A stretch of DNA of 64,000 nucleotides from Malaya genurostris (GCF_030247185.1 NC_080572.1:7643007-7707006); one strand, 5' to 3'; positions 24,271 to 36,584 are shown, counted from the stretch's first letter. The notes: a model not told the origin generated them from the sequence alone. Translations and numbers: made by a program.

Positions 24271-25017
24271 TCGTTCGGCACGTCAGAAAAGACATTGCAC
24301 TTCGTTGCAAAACAAAAAGTGTTCTGTAAGTAGCAGAAACTTTACGTCTGCTTAGCGGTTCAAATTGAACTGCCAAGTTTAGCACTAAGCAGTTCAATTT
24401 GAACTGCTCTGCACTGATGAGTCAAAGACGAAACGTAAAAATAATAAAAACGGTTATGTGCCCTAGCACAAAATTTGGCTAACCCCTAAATGACCATACC
24501 TGCATCGGCCAGAAATAGTCGAAAACACGTTTTCGTTCGGCACGTCAGAAAAGACATTGCACTTCGTTGCAAAACAAAAAGTGTTCTGTAAGTAGCAGAA
24601 ACTTTACGTCTGCTTAGCGGTTCAAATTGAACTGCCGAGTTTAGCACTAAGCAGTTCAATTTGAACTGCTCTGCACTGATGAGTCAAAGACGAAACGTAA
24701 AAATAATAAAAACGGTTATGTGCCCTAGCACAAAATTTGGCTAACCCCTAAATGACCATACCTGCATCGGCCAGAAATAGTCGAAAACACGTTTTCGTTC
24801 GGCACGTCAGAAAAGACATTGCACTTCGTTTCAAAACAAAAAGTGTTCTGTAAGTAGCAGAAACTTTACGTCTGCTTAGCGGTTCAAATTGAACTGCCGA
24901 GTTTAGCACTAAGCAGTTCAATTTGAACTGCTCTGCACTGATGAGTCAAAGACGAAACGTAAAAATAATAAAAACGGTTATGTGCCCTAGCACAAAATTT
25001 GGCTAACCCCTAAATGA
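24271..25017 (+). repeat. 262-bp tandem repeat, 2.85 copies
   Basis: Repeats start at 24271, 24533 and 24795, the last being truncated after CCCCTAAATGA. Each contains two near-palindromes, GCGGTTCAAATTGAACTGC and GCAGTTCAATTTGAACTGC, separated by about 20 bp. The set recurs at 27487-28233 through the larger duplication. Confidence 0.92.
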
Positions 25018-25617
25018 AGATCGCCAATGTTTAGTTCACCGAATGAGCAAGTTAGCCTTGCCCATTCTACTGTTTCGAGTTGTCGAAAAAAAAGTCCTCG
25101 AAAATTTATCTGAGCATTCCGTATTATAATTTATATTTGGTATTATAATTTATATAGACGGGTGACAGGCAAAGAAATGTGGCAAGTAAGGTGATTGATA
25201 AAGCTATTTTGAAATAGTTGGATGGTTGGTTAAAAGAGCGTGTGAAATGAAAGAAGGAAACTTAAAATTTATATAAGGTGAGGAAAAAGATAAAGTATAA
25301 TATTTATCCAGTCTAAATCATTTGAAATGCCGTAGGAGAGATTTCGTAAGCATTCGAACAAGTAACCTGAAATAGAAGAGAAAACTATAAATGTAAGTAA
25401 GAAAAATGAGTTTAATGGAAATTGAATTAAAATTGTATGTATGTTTGAAGATAAAATATAGTTTCGAGCTGACTCAACCAAAAGAGCTGTTTGTTTTTTC
25501 GTGAATTCGGTTTACAGTAGTTCCGAACAATCTCACAAATTTATAACGATTGGTTCAAACCCTAAACCCCGAGAATCCCGAATAGTCTAGCTACAATTGC
25601 GAGACTTTCCATCGTCC

Positions 25618-26138
25618 GGACAACGATGAAACGAATATGGTATTTTGCTATTACTGTCAAAGATGGTATCATTTTGGTTGTGCAGGTGTTAATGACGACG
25701 TACGAAAATTTCCTGGAGCTGTACGGATTGTGAAACATGTGGGAAAGTTGCTGGTTCGTCTGAGCTTCAGAAGGAACTGGAACAGTTAGAGGAAGAGAAG
25801 AAAAAGCAAATTGAAAGAGAGATGACTGAGAGAAGCGGGATATGGAATTGGAGTTTGAGAAGGCGTAGCTGGAAAAGCAAATTGCGGAAGAAAAAGAGCA
25901 TCAGAAGAACCTGAACGAAATGCGGGCAAATATGGATGAAAAGTTGAAATTGTTAAAGATGAAGCGAACTATTGAAAGTGATGTTGGAGAGTTGCCGAGC
26001 AATAAAGAATCTGCCGTCGGGCGTGTAGAGAAGGAAGGCTCAAAGGAGAAAAGTCAAAACATAGTAAAAGCAAAAGCAGGAAAAACAGAGCTCGAGAATA
26101 AAAAGTCGAGAAAAGGAAAACCTGAGATTACTGATTAA
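25618..26138 (+). pseudogene. BEL/Pao gag remnant, duplicated copy
   Basis: Same sequence and same breaks as 22402-22922, produced by the 3216-bp tandem duplication. Confidence 0.65.
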
Positions 26139-27486
26139 CGAGTTGTTCTGATATTCGAGCAGCGTTCCATAAACATTCTACACCGAAGGTGACGGATAAG
26201 GTTATTAAAAAACAAGACGATATCACATCCAATCTACCGGAGAGCTTTTTTTTGAATCTAGATAAGTGTTAAGTATCTATCTTTCAAATTCAGCTTTCAG
26301 TCGGTGGAAACATCAAAGGTAGGGTTAGGGTTAGGTAAGTAGACCAGCGAGAACTTTTAACAGGTCCAGCAACAGGTAACCAGGTAAGTACTCCAATAGG
26401 CTTTCAGAATGAACATTTTATAGGAAAAACTAAACTAAATGGTTTAACAGTCAAACTAAGAATGCCAGCATTTGATAATTTTTAACTTTATTTTAGCTCT
26501 TTTGACAGTTCTTGAAAGTAAACTAATTTCAAATTATACACTGAGCTAAAAGATTGTACAAAAACTAACATCTATACATAACAATAAGGACGTTACACCA
26601 TTCGGTCTTCCAGAAATTCCGAAAAAGAAGGAAAACAATAGCGGCGGGAAAATGAAAATATTCAGGCACTATTTTCATTTTCGGAGTCTGACAGTGGAAA
26701 GAGTTCAACGGATGAAAATGGTACTTCGGAGAAGACAGCGATAGCGATACAGAAAGTTACGTAGAAGAACAAAAAAGCTCGGTGGATGAAGAAGACAGTT
26801 TTAAGAATGAATAGCAGCGAAATGGAAAAAGAGAGTTCTAATAAAAGTGAATATGATGAAGTATCAACAAGAAGAAAAACACAGACGCAACTTTGTAAGC
26901 ATCGTAGTCAATATGACCCAACGAAGGCTCAGCTTTCTGCGTCTTTTTTCTAGTTACTAGTCTTCTCAGGAAAGTTAGAAGAATGACCTATGTTTATAAG
27001 CAGCTACAAAACGTCAACGAAAGCGTGGGGATTTTCAGAAAATTTGGCACGCCTTCAGGAGGGCTTGAAAGGTGAAGATTGGAAGCAGTAAGTAAAGCCT
27101 AGTACACTTGCGATAATAGTACCTTTAACACGAAAAGAGTTCCAGAAGGCAGAAGTGTATCTCTGGAAATCAGTTCAGACGAGATAAGGGTGCTAAAGAA
27201 AACCGTAAATTGTCGTATGAAAAAATGCACAAAATAGAACATGACAGCTATCTTTACAGTATGAGTCCCTTTTTTTACGCACCCATTCTCCACCAGACGG
27301 TGCTTTTGGTGTCACGGGTTGCTCAATCACATTACTATTACACTGGGAAATCTATGTTTATTTGATTTATGACAGTAGCTAATGGAACAAGTACACCCGT
27401 TTGTCACTAGAGGTGCTGTTAGTGTCACCGTACAGTGAGAAATCTATGTTTATTTGATTTATGCCCTAGGTCTCATACAAACAGAT

Positions 27487-28233
27487 TCGTTCGGCACGTC
27501 AGAAAAGACATTGCACTTCGTTGCAAAACAAAAAGTGTTCTGTAAGTAGCAGAAACTTTACGTCTGCTTAGCGGTTCAAATTGAACTGCCAAGTTTAGCA
27601 CTAAGCAGTTCAATTTGAACTGCTCTGCACTGATGAGTCAAAGACGAAACGTAAAAATAATAAAAACGGTTATGTGCCCTAGCACAAAATTTGGCTAACC
27701 CCTAAATGACCATACCTGCATCGGCCAGAAATAGTCGAAAACACGTTTTCGTTCGGCACGTCAGAAAAGACATTGCACTTCGTTGCAAAACAAAAAGTGT
27801 TCTGTAAGTAGCAGAAACTTTACGTCTGCTTAGCGGTTCAAATTGAACTGCCGAGTTTAGCACTAAGCAGTTCAATTTGAACTGCTCTGCACTGATGAGT
27901 CAAAGACGAAACGTAAAAATAATAAAAACGGTTATGTGCCCTAGCACAAAATTTGGCTAACCCCTAAATGACCATACCTGCATCGGCCAGAAATAGTCGA
28001 AAACACGTTTTCGTTCGGCACGTCAGAAAAGACATTGCACTTCGTTTCAAAACAAAAAGTGTTCTGTAAGTAGCAGAAACTTTACGTCTGCTTAGCGGTT
28101 CAAATTGAACTGCCGAGTTTAGCACTAAGCAGTTCAATTTGAACTGCTCTGCACTGATGAGTCAAAGACGAAACGTAAAAATAATAAAAACGGTTATGTG
28201 CCCTAGCACAAAATTTGGCTAACCCCTAAATGA
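27487..28233 (+). repeat. 262-bp tandem repeat, duplicated set
   Basis: Copy of 24271-25017, including the variant CCAAGTTTAG in the first repeat and GTTTCAAAAC in the third. Confidence 0.92.
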
Positions 28234-28359
28234 AGATCGCCAATGTTTAGTTCACCGAATGAGCAAGTTAGCCTTGCCCATTCTACTGTTTCGAGTTGTC
28301 GAAAAAAAAGTCCTCGAAAATTTATCTGAGCATTCCGTATTATAATTTATATTTGGTAG

Positions 28360-29440
28360 AGCTGCCCGAGGTTCATCATTACCATTTAAAATAAGATTCC
28401 CGATAATTCTACCCAAAAGGCATCCGGTTATCGACAGACTTCTTGAATATTACGATCAGCAGATGGCCCACGGAAATACTGAGGCTGCTGTAAATGAAAT
28501 ACAACGACGCTTCCGCGTCCAGCATCTTTGGAGGGAAATGAAAAAGATAGAGAAAACTTGAGTACGCTGCAAGGTGAAGAAGTGCAAACCGAGACATCCA
28601 AGAATGGCACCACTTCCAGTATCACGTGTAACACCAAACCAACTATACCGGTGTAGACTGCTGTGGCCCATTTACAGCAAGCGTAGGACATCGTTCAGAG
28701 AAAAGATACGTTTCGTTGTTCACCTGCTTGACAGTTCTTTTTCGATAACGGAACAAATTTTCAAGCGGTTAGTAAAGAGATCGCTAGGGATATCGGAAAC
28801 AAAGCTGCAGAAATGTTCAACGACTTCAGAACCCAATGAAACTTCAATCCGCCGATCGCCTCACACATGGGCGGGGTTTGGGAAATACTGGTGTGGTCTC
28901 TCAAGGCAGCGTTAGCTGTCATCGATGACGGATGAACGATGACCTACGAAGTATTACTGACTGTACTGGCGAAGGCCGAATTAATTAATTAATTCGTGTC
29001 CTCTAACGTACAGGTGACTAGATCCAGGAATTGACGCCTTGGACGCCTAACCATTTTGTTCGAGTCGTGGAAACTATACGAACACAATGCGCCGTCCCCC
29101 TAACAAATGACGTTGTAGCTCTACGAGACCGTTATGAACGATCGCAATTGTTGGTAGACAGACTGTGAACTCGGCGGATTCGTGAATTTATGCCGTCAAT
29201 CAATCAGCGAAACAAATGGCACACGGATTCACCTCCACTAGCAAATGGTGACTTTGTTTACATAGCAGACGATATTGTACGGAAGAACTTGATCCGTGGA
29301 ATCGTCGTTGAAGTCTACAAAGGAGCAGATTGGAGAATCAAAGGAGCAGATGAGAGAACCCTGCTAAAAACAGCGAGAGGTAAACTGTAGCGGCCCGTTA
29401 CGAAACTCGCGATGTTTGAAGTGCAGTATCGTAAATCTGG
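28360..29440 (+). pseudogene. BEL/Pao integrase remnant
   Basis: In order one can read: an integrase zinc-binding region (LPKRHPVIDRLLEYYDQQ, then RCKVKKCKPRHPRMAPLP), part of the catalytic core (DNGTNFQAVSKEIA, later FNPPIASHMGGVWE), and the C-terminal domain at 29190-29390 (GDFVYIADDIVRKNLIRG). These match BEL/Pao pol ends. In-frame stops occur (for example TGA near 28559 and TGA near 28932) and reading frames shift. Nothing functional remains. Confidence 0.8.
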
Positions 29441-29481
29441 TTCAATCGAAGAGACTTCATTAGAGCTACGGTAAGGGACAG

Positions 29482-30250
29482 TAGACGCACTATCCAAAAA
29501 CAGCAATCAGTGAGTACCACTGGCGTAAGGGCAACATACATTGTAAGGAGCTACCGTTATATCGACGATAAAGAAATGTCTAAAATTGCTATGCGAAAGA
29601 GGGAGATGAAATAGTATAGCATAAGGCCGAAGGCAGAGTGGGCGCGAGAAGCTGAGCTGAGCTGGTGACCGACATTAGTTGGTCAAAAGCGGGAAACATA
29701 CTTGCAGCAAATCAAAGGGACCCTGGCAGAGTACAAGCGAGAAATCTACTCAGCTTTCACTCTGACAGGATTCCTTTGATTTACTGTAAGTATATTTCCC
29801 GCTTTGGTCAGCGCCAAGCTCGACTCAGCTTCCGGCTTCCACTCTGTCTGCATCCTAAGTCAACAAAATGGAAAAGCGTAGTCTGAATAGTGCAAATAAG
29901 GTGATTGATAAAGCTACTTAGAAATACTTTGATGGTCGGTTAAAAGGGCGTGTGAAATAAAAGAAGGAAACTTGAAATTTATATAAGGTGAGGAAAAAGA
30001 TAGAGTTTAATATCTATCCATTCTAAATCCTTTGAATGCCGTAGGAGAGATTTCGTGAGCATTCGAACAAGTAACCTGAAATAGAAGAGAAAACTATAAA
30101 TCAAAGTAAGAAAAATGAATTTAAAGGAAATGAATTAAAATTGTATGTATTTTTGAAAATAAAATATAGTTTTGAGCTGACTTAAACAAAAGAGCTGCTA
30201 CGAAAATTTTGTATGTTTTTCGTGAATTCGGTTTACAGTAGTTCCGAACA
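29482..30250 (+). repeat. 3' LTR of the BEL/Pao element
   Basis: Begins TAGACGCACTATCC and ends GTTCCGAACA like the 5' LTR, with scattered substitutions. It has an additional middle block that includes an inverted repeat. Confidence 0.75.
29577..29893. mobile_element. Inverted-repeat insert in the 3' LTR
   Basis: Arms at about 29683-29734 and 29763-29815 pair through GGTCAAAAGCGGGAAACATA and its imperfect inverse, and through CAGCAAATCAAAGG. The 5' LTR lacks this block. It could be a MITE or a hairpin native to the LTR that was deleted from the 5' copy. Confidence 0.5.
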
Positions 30251-32363
30251 TGTTTGTTTATTATTTCGTTTACAATTGATTTCTAACTTCGAGACATCAT
30301 ACCAGGCCAGTGCGCAGGAATCATTCAAGGGGGGTGGGGGCGGGGGGGTGTTGTTCAAGGGCGGTCTTAGTAATGAAAAAATAAAAATTCAAATCATTTC
30401 ACTTGTCAAGTAGTAATGAAAAAATAAAACATACATTATTGCTATTTTATGGTCTGTAACTAATATTCTTGCTAGAAGTTGAATGCACTGACATGTCAGC
30501 TATTAAAAATAGCTGTATGATGCAGAAATACCAGGAGAACTAACTGGAGTAACTCGATATAATCTCATAGAGGGAAGCCAAATCTACGAGATTATGCCGA
30601 TATGTCTGGTTGATTTTTCAGAAGAGTATATAAGCAAGTGACAGTTTATCTTTGTTTCCTCTCTCTTTCGATTACTGTGATGTGATTAAAAACATTTTCT
30701 TTGATTTCACTATTCTGTTTGAAAGTCGAAAGTTTCGGGTATAATTTTAGGCAAAGAGTTGAGTGATAAACGTGGAAACCGCTTGGTAATTAATAGAAGA
30801 GAAAGTAAACAAAAAATCAACCGAGATGTTTGAATTCCGTTTTTAAAACTCTAGTAATAAGCATTATTGTTCATAATTTTCAAAAAGGTTTATCACACAA
30901 ACACATGTTAGTACCCAAATGTCAGCTGTTATCGAAATATTCAGCTATGTTCTACAGTTTGTTCGGCAAAAACAATAAGATGTGTGACTTGTCGATTCAT
31001 TAGCAATTGATCGAGCGAAATAGATTTTGTTTTAATATTGCATAAAATAAATTCTCTAGTTCTCTTTTTAATTATCCTTGGATTCCTAAAGTTAAAATAA
31101 ATATTCAACTCAGTTTATTCTGCTACACCAATTGTTTTGCTATTACTAAAAGCTACCGTCTAGAAACAATAATCGTTCTAAAAATAATAGAGGCAGGTAC
31201 AGTTACTAATTTTGGCATCTACGTTATTTATTGATGAGTTCGGCAAATTATATCACCAAACTTCGGAAAGAAGTGCCCACTGAAAGATCTTCGAAAAAAA
31301 TAGATTGACACTTGTTTCTGTTTCCGCCAAAATTTATAAATATTTTCATTTACGGAGAAATCCAACATTTAATTCGGTTTTCAACCGGTTGGCTGAGTAT
31401 TCAATCGGTATTTTCAACTTTGTTCAATTGACAGCAGTACAAGCCAATAAAAGTAAATTTCATCATTCATGCGGAACCAAAATTGGAGGTCAATTGAGAA
31501 GTGCATCGATGATGCCAACGGTACTGAGCCACTTTGGCCCGTTCTGTTGAACACGACTGGAGAATATTCAATTTGAGTTCTTGATTTTGATTGACAAGGT
31601 GTTTGGTTGCATTCCTAAACAATTCATCTCTTTTCATTGGTATAATATTCATTATTTCCTATTGAATTGAATAAGTCATTTTTTGGTCCCATAGTATTAG
31701 TAAGCAACTGATATTCCTTAGACTAGTGAAGTTTGTGTTGTAGACCTCCTAATTGAAAATTATTCATTTTCGCTACGGTCAGGAGATTTAATCGAATAAA
31801 AATAACGATGTCAATTGGAAGTTAACCTTTTTGTTTTATTCGATCTAACCGATAGTGATCTCATTGACAGATCGAAGTAAGTTTCTTTGGTACAACGCTG
31901 AGTTGTTGTTTGATTTGTTATTACAAAACGGATAAAACATATTTATGTATCATTCGGTGACCTTATATGTGCATCAGCAACCTCATTATTACCAAGTAGT
32001 GTCATTTTTATTGAACGAGCAAGCGAAATAATGATATCATGAAATTATCATTACCGTATTCTCATGAAAGGCCTCCTGTTCATAGCCCACTTACGTTATG
32101 TTTAATAGGATTAGAGGTCAATTTACAATCTTAGGAAAACAGTCAATGCGGCGAAACGCAAAAGCAGTTTTCTTCGTTGAGCGGAAATTCAAATAAGACA
32201 TATCAGTTTATTTGATACAAAAAAGCAATAACACGACCAGGCACTCCGAAGAAAAATCGGACTAAAAAGTGTTCGTGAGCGATTAACCGCCAGTTACTAC
32301 AAATATAGCGACCCCTTGAATATGATTAAAAAAATCTTCTTGCGCAACACTGTTTAACATAGT
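30251..32363. other. Non-coding stretch, nothing recognised
   Basis: A G-rich run (GGGGTGGGGGCGGGGGGG) lies near 30331-30348. A TATATAAG box at about 30626 has no recognisable gene downstream. Confidence 0.35.
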
Positions 32364-32976
32364 ATGAACTTGTTATCAAGGAGCTCCTTAGTAAATAAAC
32401 AAACCATAATGTCGAATGAAACTAAAAAGATTTTTCCTAGTGAAATCAAGGAAGAATTGGAGCTATCAGAATCGAGACAAGCATTTGGTGTCCATGATTT
32501 GGAGAGAAACATTCAATACGCAGCTGCTGTTACTTCCGTCCAGACAGCTGGTCCGTAAAATGACGAACTTTGTCCGCCGTTATTGTTGATCACTACGCGA
32601 GATCTTGAAGACAACACTGTCAAAAGGTATTTTTCCATCATGCTTATCATTTCAAAGAATGGTTTGATCTAGGGATATCATCGTTTTATGAAGCGATGGG
32701 GCTAGCAATCTTCACTTTTTTCCCACAACTTGGAAGTATAAAAGAACTAATTTTCAAATCAAACTTTATCCTTGCTAGTGTTCCAGAAGATGCAGTGAAG
32801 ATTGAAATTAAGGTGGAAGAAGAACTGATTGGTTCAAGGACAAACAACATTGATGAAGTGGGTTGCGGAATTGCTTCTGAAAATAATGTTACTGAAAACA
32901 ACGAAAAGATGAATGTATATGTTCCTACTAGCATTCAGGCTAAACTTGATTTTGGGGACCATACTGCAAAACAAAG
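32364..32976 (+). pseudogene. Possible two-exon 5' gene fragment with in-frame stop
   Basis: Exon A (32364-32626) starts at ATG and ends in AAAAG/GTAT. Exon B (32779-32976) begins after TGCTAG and ends in CAAAG/GTAG. The exons join with matching phase (two bases plus one), and both encode acidic, Lys-rich sequence (IKEELELSESRQ; VKIEIKVEEEL). Within exon A a TAA at 32556-32558 interrupts the frame. The frame stays open on both sides of it. Either this is a pseudogene, or a short protein of 64 residues, or the stop is a sequence error. No domain is recognised; such acidic leaders are common ahead of zinc fingers in insect genes, which is only a guess here. No third exon was found. Confidence 0.35.
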
Positions 32977-33404
32977 GTAGGTTTCATCTTCACTAACCAT
33001 ACTCTGAACCATCGACTGGACCGGATCCCGTCTGGGTAACGCTTCAAATTTGTTTAATGCAGCTTCATGTGAATATTCTCACTAGACCGTGTCGTACCCG
33101 TGTCTGTATCGACACACGTTTGACGCACGGTCAAAGCATGCGTTGACTCAAAGACACTACCCGCATACGCATGGCTGCTAGATGGCTGACTAAACGCTGC
33201 CAGCTGGAAAAATATGGCTGGCAGACATTCTGGTGACCGACTGCCTCACCGCTGCCAGATATACAACTCAAACGATACAACCGTATCCACCAGGATTTTT
33301 CCACAATGAAATCTTTGACATTTTCAGCGAAGGTGAGAGGATGAAAACGCTCGGCTAACTTAGATACAGGCGACTTTGTTTTGTCAAATTGGATTTGACA
33401 ACCG
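32977..33404. other. Non-coding stretch
   Basis: No supported exon; contains short GTGTCGTACC/GTATCGACAC-type inverted words only. Confidence 0.35.
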
Positions 33405-33640
33405 TCACTGAATCAATTTTGATAACCATCTGGTGGCCATGGCTGCCCAGGTAGCCAAAACGCTATGCGGGTATTGGCAGGTACTTGAATTGTCACATGC
33501 TTTCCATCCAAGGCTCCAAGACAAAGAGGGAAACTCCACAAAAATCGTTAGCAACCTTCCTTCACATATCTTCTGTTGGTTGGTTGGTGCATTGAGGCCA
33601 ATTCTTCGTTTGAAAAATGTGCCATCGTGAGAAACATGAT
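33405..33640 (-). pseudogene. PIF/Harbinger transposase fragment
   Basis: On the minus strand, near 33470-33526, the sequence reads CLGALDGKHVTIQVPANT. This is the conserved region around the first catalytic Asp (the GA-x-DGKH motif) of Harbinger/HARBI1-type nucleases. A frameshift lies just upstream, after a FVEFP stretch, and the rest of the domain is missing. It is a short, dead remnant. Confidence 0.7.
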
Positions 33641-34128
33641 GTAATGATGCCTTTCTCATATACAATACTGTTACTCACTTGTACGCCCACTTTCCCCCAG
33701 ACGGCTGGCTATGTCTACCAGTCATTTTTGCCGGAGTTCTGCCAGAATTCCGGCAAAAGACTGGCAACAAGGCAACAATCGTTTCCGGCACAGAATTTCG
33801 CCTAGCGGTTGTTATCGGTTCTGTTTCTGTCGGATTCTTGCCATACAAGATTGACAGAACCGTTTTGAATCGGTTCTACAGTTTTAGCGTATTGGTTTTA
33901 TTTTTTCAATAAAAAGTACATATGAAATACAATCAGCTATTGCCCTTCATATACACTAATTATATAAAATGTTAACGCCAATAACATTGCTTTTTCACTA
34001 CCAAACCCATATTCCAATCTCATTTACCTCATCTCAAGATTCGTTTTTTGTATGGACATGCGGGATTTACGAATATCAAATGAAGTCGAATAAAAAAACC
34101 TGTTTTAATCCACCTAGTGGTGTAATGA
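33641..34128. repeat. Terminus of a dispersed repeat, then non-coding DNA
   Basis: GTAATGATGCCTTTCTCATA at 33641-33662 is the same left end as that of the element at 34129-34764, but no matching right end follows. The remainder shows nothing recognisable. Confidence 0.5.
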
Positions 34129-34764
34129 TGCCTTTCTCATATCAATCATACTATCATATAAAATACTGTGGTATTCTTCAAAATAATTTTATTCGACTCT
34201 TACAAGAATAACCGAAATCGGTTTGTTTAACCATCTACTGATGAAAACTATCAATTGGAAAAGATTTTTGGTCGATTTTAAAATTTTTTTAAGGTTTTTC
34301 CCCATTTTCAGTGATGGAATACAATTTTTAACACACTTTACCCTATATTTCCGAATCCGGAAGTCGGATCCGCATGAAATTCAGGAATTATGTATGGGAC
34401 TACAGGCCTTTCATTTGATCCTTGAAGTTTGTGAAAATCGGTCGCGCCATCTATGAGAAAAGTTAGAACACATATTTTCTTTTTTTGCACATTTTACCCC
34501 ATAACTACCGTACCGGAAGTCGGATCCAAATAATATTCAGGAATTTTGTATGGGACCACAAAACCTTTCATTTGAAGTTTGTGAAAATCGGTTCAGCCAT
34601 CTCCGAGAAAAGTTAGTGCAAAAAAACATTACATACACACATACACAGACATTTTGCGTACTCGACGAACTGAGTCGAATGGTATATGACACACGGCCCT
34701 CCGGGCCTTGGTTCAAGAGTTGGTTTTCACAGTGATTGCATAACCTTTCTATATGAGAAAGGCA
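34129..34764 (+). mobile_element. TIR repeat of the GGAAGTCGGATCC family
   Basis: The ends are TGCCTTTCTCATAT and ATATGAGAAAGGCA, perfectly inverted over 14 bp. The interior holds two tandem copies of a block containing GGAAGTCGGATCC, TTCAGGAAT, TATGGGAC, CTTTCATTTGA and GTGAAAATCGGT, then CTCGACGAACTGAGTCGAAT and CGGCCCTCCGGGCC. The same blocks recur at seven or more places in this window. No transposase. Confidence 0.75.
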
Positions 34765-35740
34765 AAAAGAAAAAAAAAGGAAGAGAAAAATAAACAAGGC
34801 ACGTGCGGCGAGGTAATGACGTAATTTCACCTGGACAATGTTGACAGCTGCTGGAATGCAGCCAGCCTTCTGACGGTTGCCAGAATTCCTCACAAGCGGG
34901 TACATGCGTCTCACGGTAACAAGAAAGACTGTAGATGTTTTCCAAATTCGTAGCGACGTTTATTTGTTCAAAGTTTAGCCTCTTTAAATTCCTGCATGTA
35001 TATATAAATAACTTAGAATTAATCCATGTTTAATTCAAATTTGACAATTATTTCCTTACGTTTTAGTGCATATACACGTCTTTCGCCCTTTTGAATCTTC
35101 AGCTTGTCGTAACCTGCCTGCTCAAAAAATCCCGACCAAATCCAACCGTACTACTGAACGTTCAGTCGCTCCGTACTATTAGGTTAAGTTTTAGCACGTT
35201 AGATTCTAAATGCATGTATGATTAATTTTTACCCAATTAGTTTCCATTCAGTTAAACCAAGAGTATTACATATAAAGCTTAAATCACATAATCCGAAAAA
35301 AATTAACATGACATTTCACACGGACACACCTTGCTCATTATATTACCACATTTTCTCTTCTTTTTCGCCTATTAGTTTCTTTATCTCTTGTTTCGAACTT
35401 GCAGCATGACATTTGTATAATCGTTACGCCGGGTTGCCATTTATTCGCTGATATCGACAGCAAGGGGTTTCGGTGACAAATACTGTGGCATTCTATTCAA
35501 AATGTTTCTCTTCGATTTTTGAACGAAACCAAGGGATTGTTTGTGTATTAACTAACATAGAGAATGAAACAGTTCTCTGATCGGTTAGGTCATCCATAAG
35601 AAAACGAAATTGGTTCACTATTATATGTACTTCTAGAACCCGAGAACCGGTATAATCGAAGTCGGTTCGTACGGCCACCTACTAACATGACGTACAAACT
35701 CTACTAGTTTTTATTCGAATTTTGAAGATTTTATACGATT
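34765..35740. other. Non-coding stretch, nothing recognised
   Basis: No supported gene or element boundary. Confidence 0.35.
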
Positions 35741-36490
35741 TTGCCATCGTATTTTAAACGACGATTTAAATTTTTGTTGCATCCGAAGATATGCAGTAAT
35801 GTTTGGTAGGACCATAAGACCTTTCATTTGACCCTAAGATTAGGAAAAACGATTTTGAGTCCAGTTTAAAATTTTTTTACGGTTTTTGTTACGCCGGTTT
35901 AACTGACGGTGTACAATATTAAACACACTTTACCCTATAACGCAGGAACCGGAAGTCGGATCCGGATGAAATTCAGGAATTTCGTATGGGACCGTGAGAC
36001 CTTTCATTTTAATCTAAGTTTGTGGAAATCGGTCAAACAATTGCTGAGAAAAGTGAGTGAGATCCATTTTGGAATATTTGACCACTATTTTCGGTGCTTC
36101 CGGAACCGGAGACCGGGAACAAGGATAGCCGGAATTGGTTTGTTTAGTTGCCTACTGATAATTGCTATAGATTTAGGTAGTTTTGAGACCAGTTTAGAAA
36201 TTGGTTTACGGTTTTTGTTTCGCCGGTTTAAGTGACTGTGTACAACAGTTAACATACTTTACCCTATAATTCCGGAACCGGAAGTAGGATCCGGATGAAA
36301 TTCAGGAATTACATATGGGACCGTGAGACCTTCCGTTTGAATCTAAGTTTGTGGAAATCGGTCAAACCATCGCTGAGGAATGTGAGTGATATTAATTTTG
36401 GAATTATTATGTTTAACTTCGGAAAACCTGGATATCAGAATAATATTTTAACGAATCTGAGAACATTTGGATTACTGAACAAACAGTAAA
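35740..36490 (+). repeat. GGAAGTCGGATCC-family repeat, tandem sub-blocks
   Basis: Two sub-blocks about 330 bp apart share GGAACCGGAAGT, GGATCCGGATGAAATTCAGG, ATGGGACCGTGAGACCTT and GTGGAAATCGGTCAAAC. The ends seen at 34129 and 34764 are absent. Confidence 0.65.
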
Positions 36491-36584
36491 AATTCGTGTT
36501 GCCGATTTTTCTGCATTTGAATATGCCGAGCTCGAGATTCGGTTTTAGGAGTGTAAGTTTTCTTCTAATTTTTCAATATGTATC

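Larger units (their letters stand above)
21941..25142 (+). repeat. 3.2-kb tandem duplication, unit 1
   Basis: The unit is repeated at 25157-28358 with an offset of exactly 3216 bp. All stretches compared are identical, including private single-base variants in the internal 262-bp repeats. The junction holds a 14-bp filler that repeats TATTATAATTTATA found just upstream. Confidence 0.95.
25157..28358 (+). repeat. 3.2-kb tandem duplication, unit 2
   Basis: Identical in all compared stretches to 21941-25142. It begins inside LTR sequence (GACGGGTGACAGGC) and includes a second 3' part of the 5' LTR (to 25529), gag remnant, rearranged MITE and 262-bp repeats. Confidence 0.95.
21859..30250 (+). 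mobile_element. Degraded BEL/Pao LTR retrotransposon with internal tandem duplication
   Basis: The element is bounded by related LTR sequences at 21859-22313 and 29482-30250, both beginning TAGACGCAC and ending GTTCCGAACA. A gag-like zinc-finger remnant follows the first LTR, and integrase remnants precede the last one. Protease, reverse transcriptase and RNase H are not visible. Reading frames are interrupted many times. From 21941 a 3.2-kb block is repeated in tandem, so part of the 5' LTR appears twice. No target duplication was found at the outer ends. Confidence 0.75.

Noticed and set aside
24271..25017. Regular repeats that might suggest a CRISPR array
   Set aside because: Period is 262 bp with no unique spacers, and the genome is eukaryotic; this is a simple tandem repeat.
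21859..30250. Endogenous virus with envelope gene
   Set aside because: Only gag- and integrase-like remains of a BEL/Pao type are visible; no envelope-like sequence was seen.
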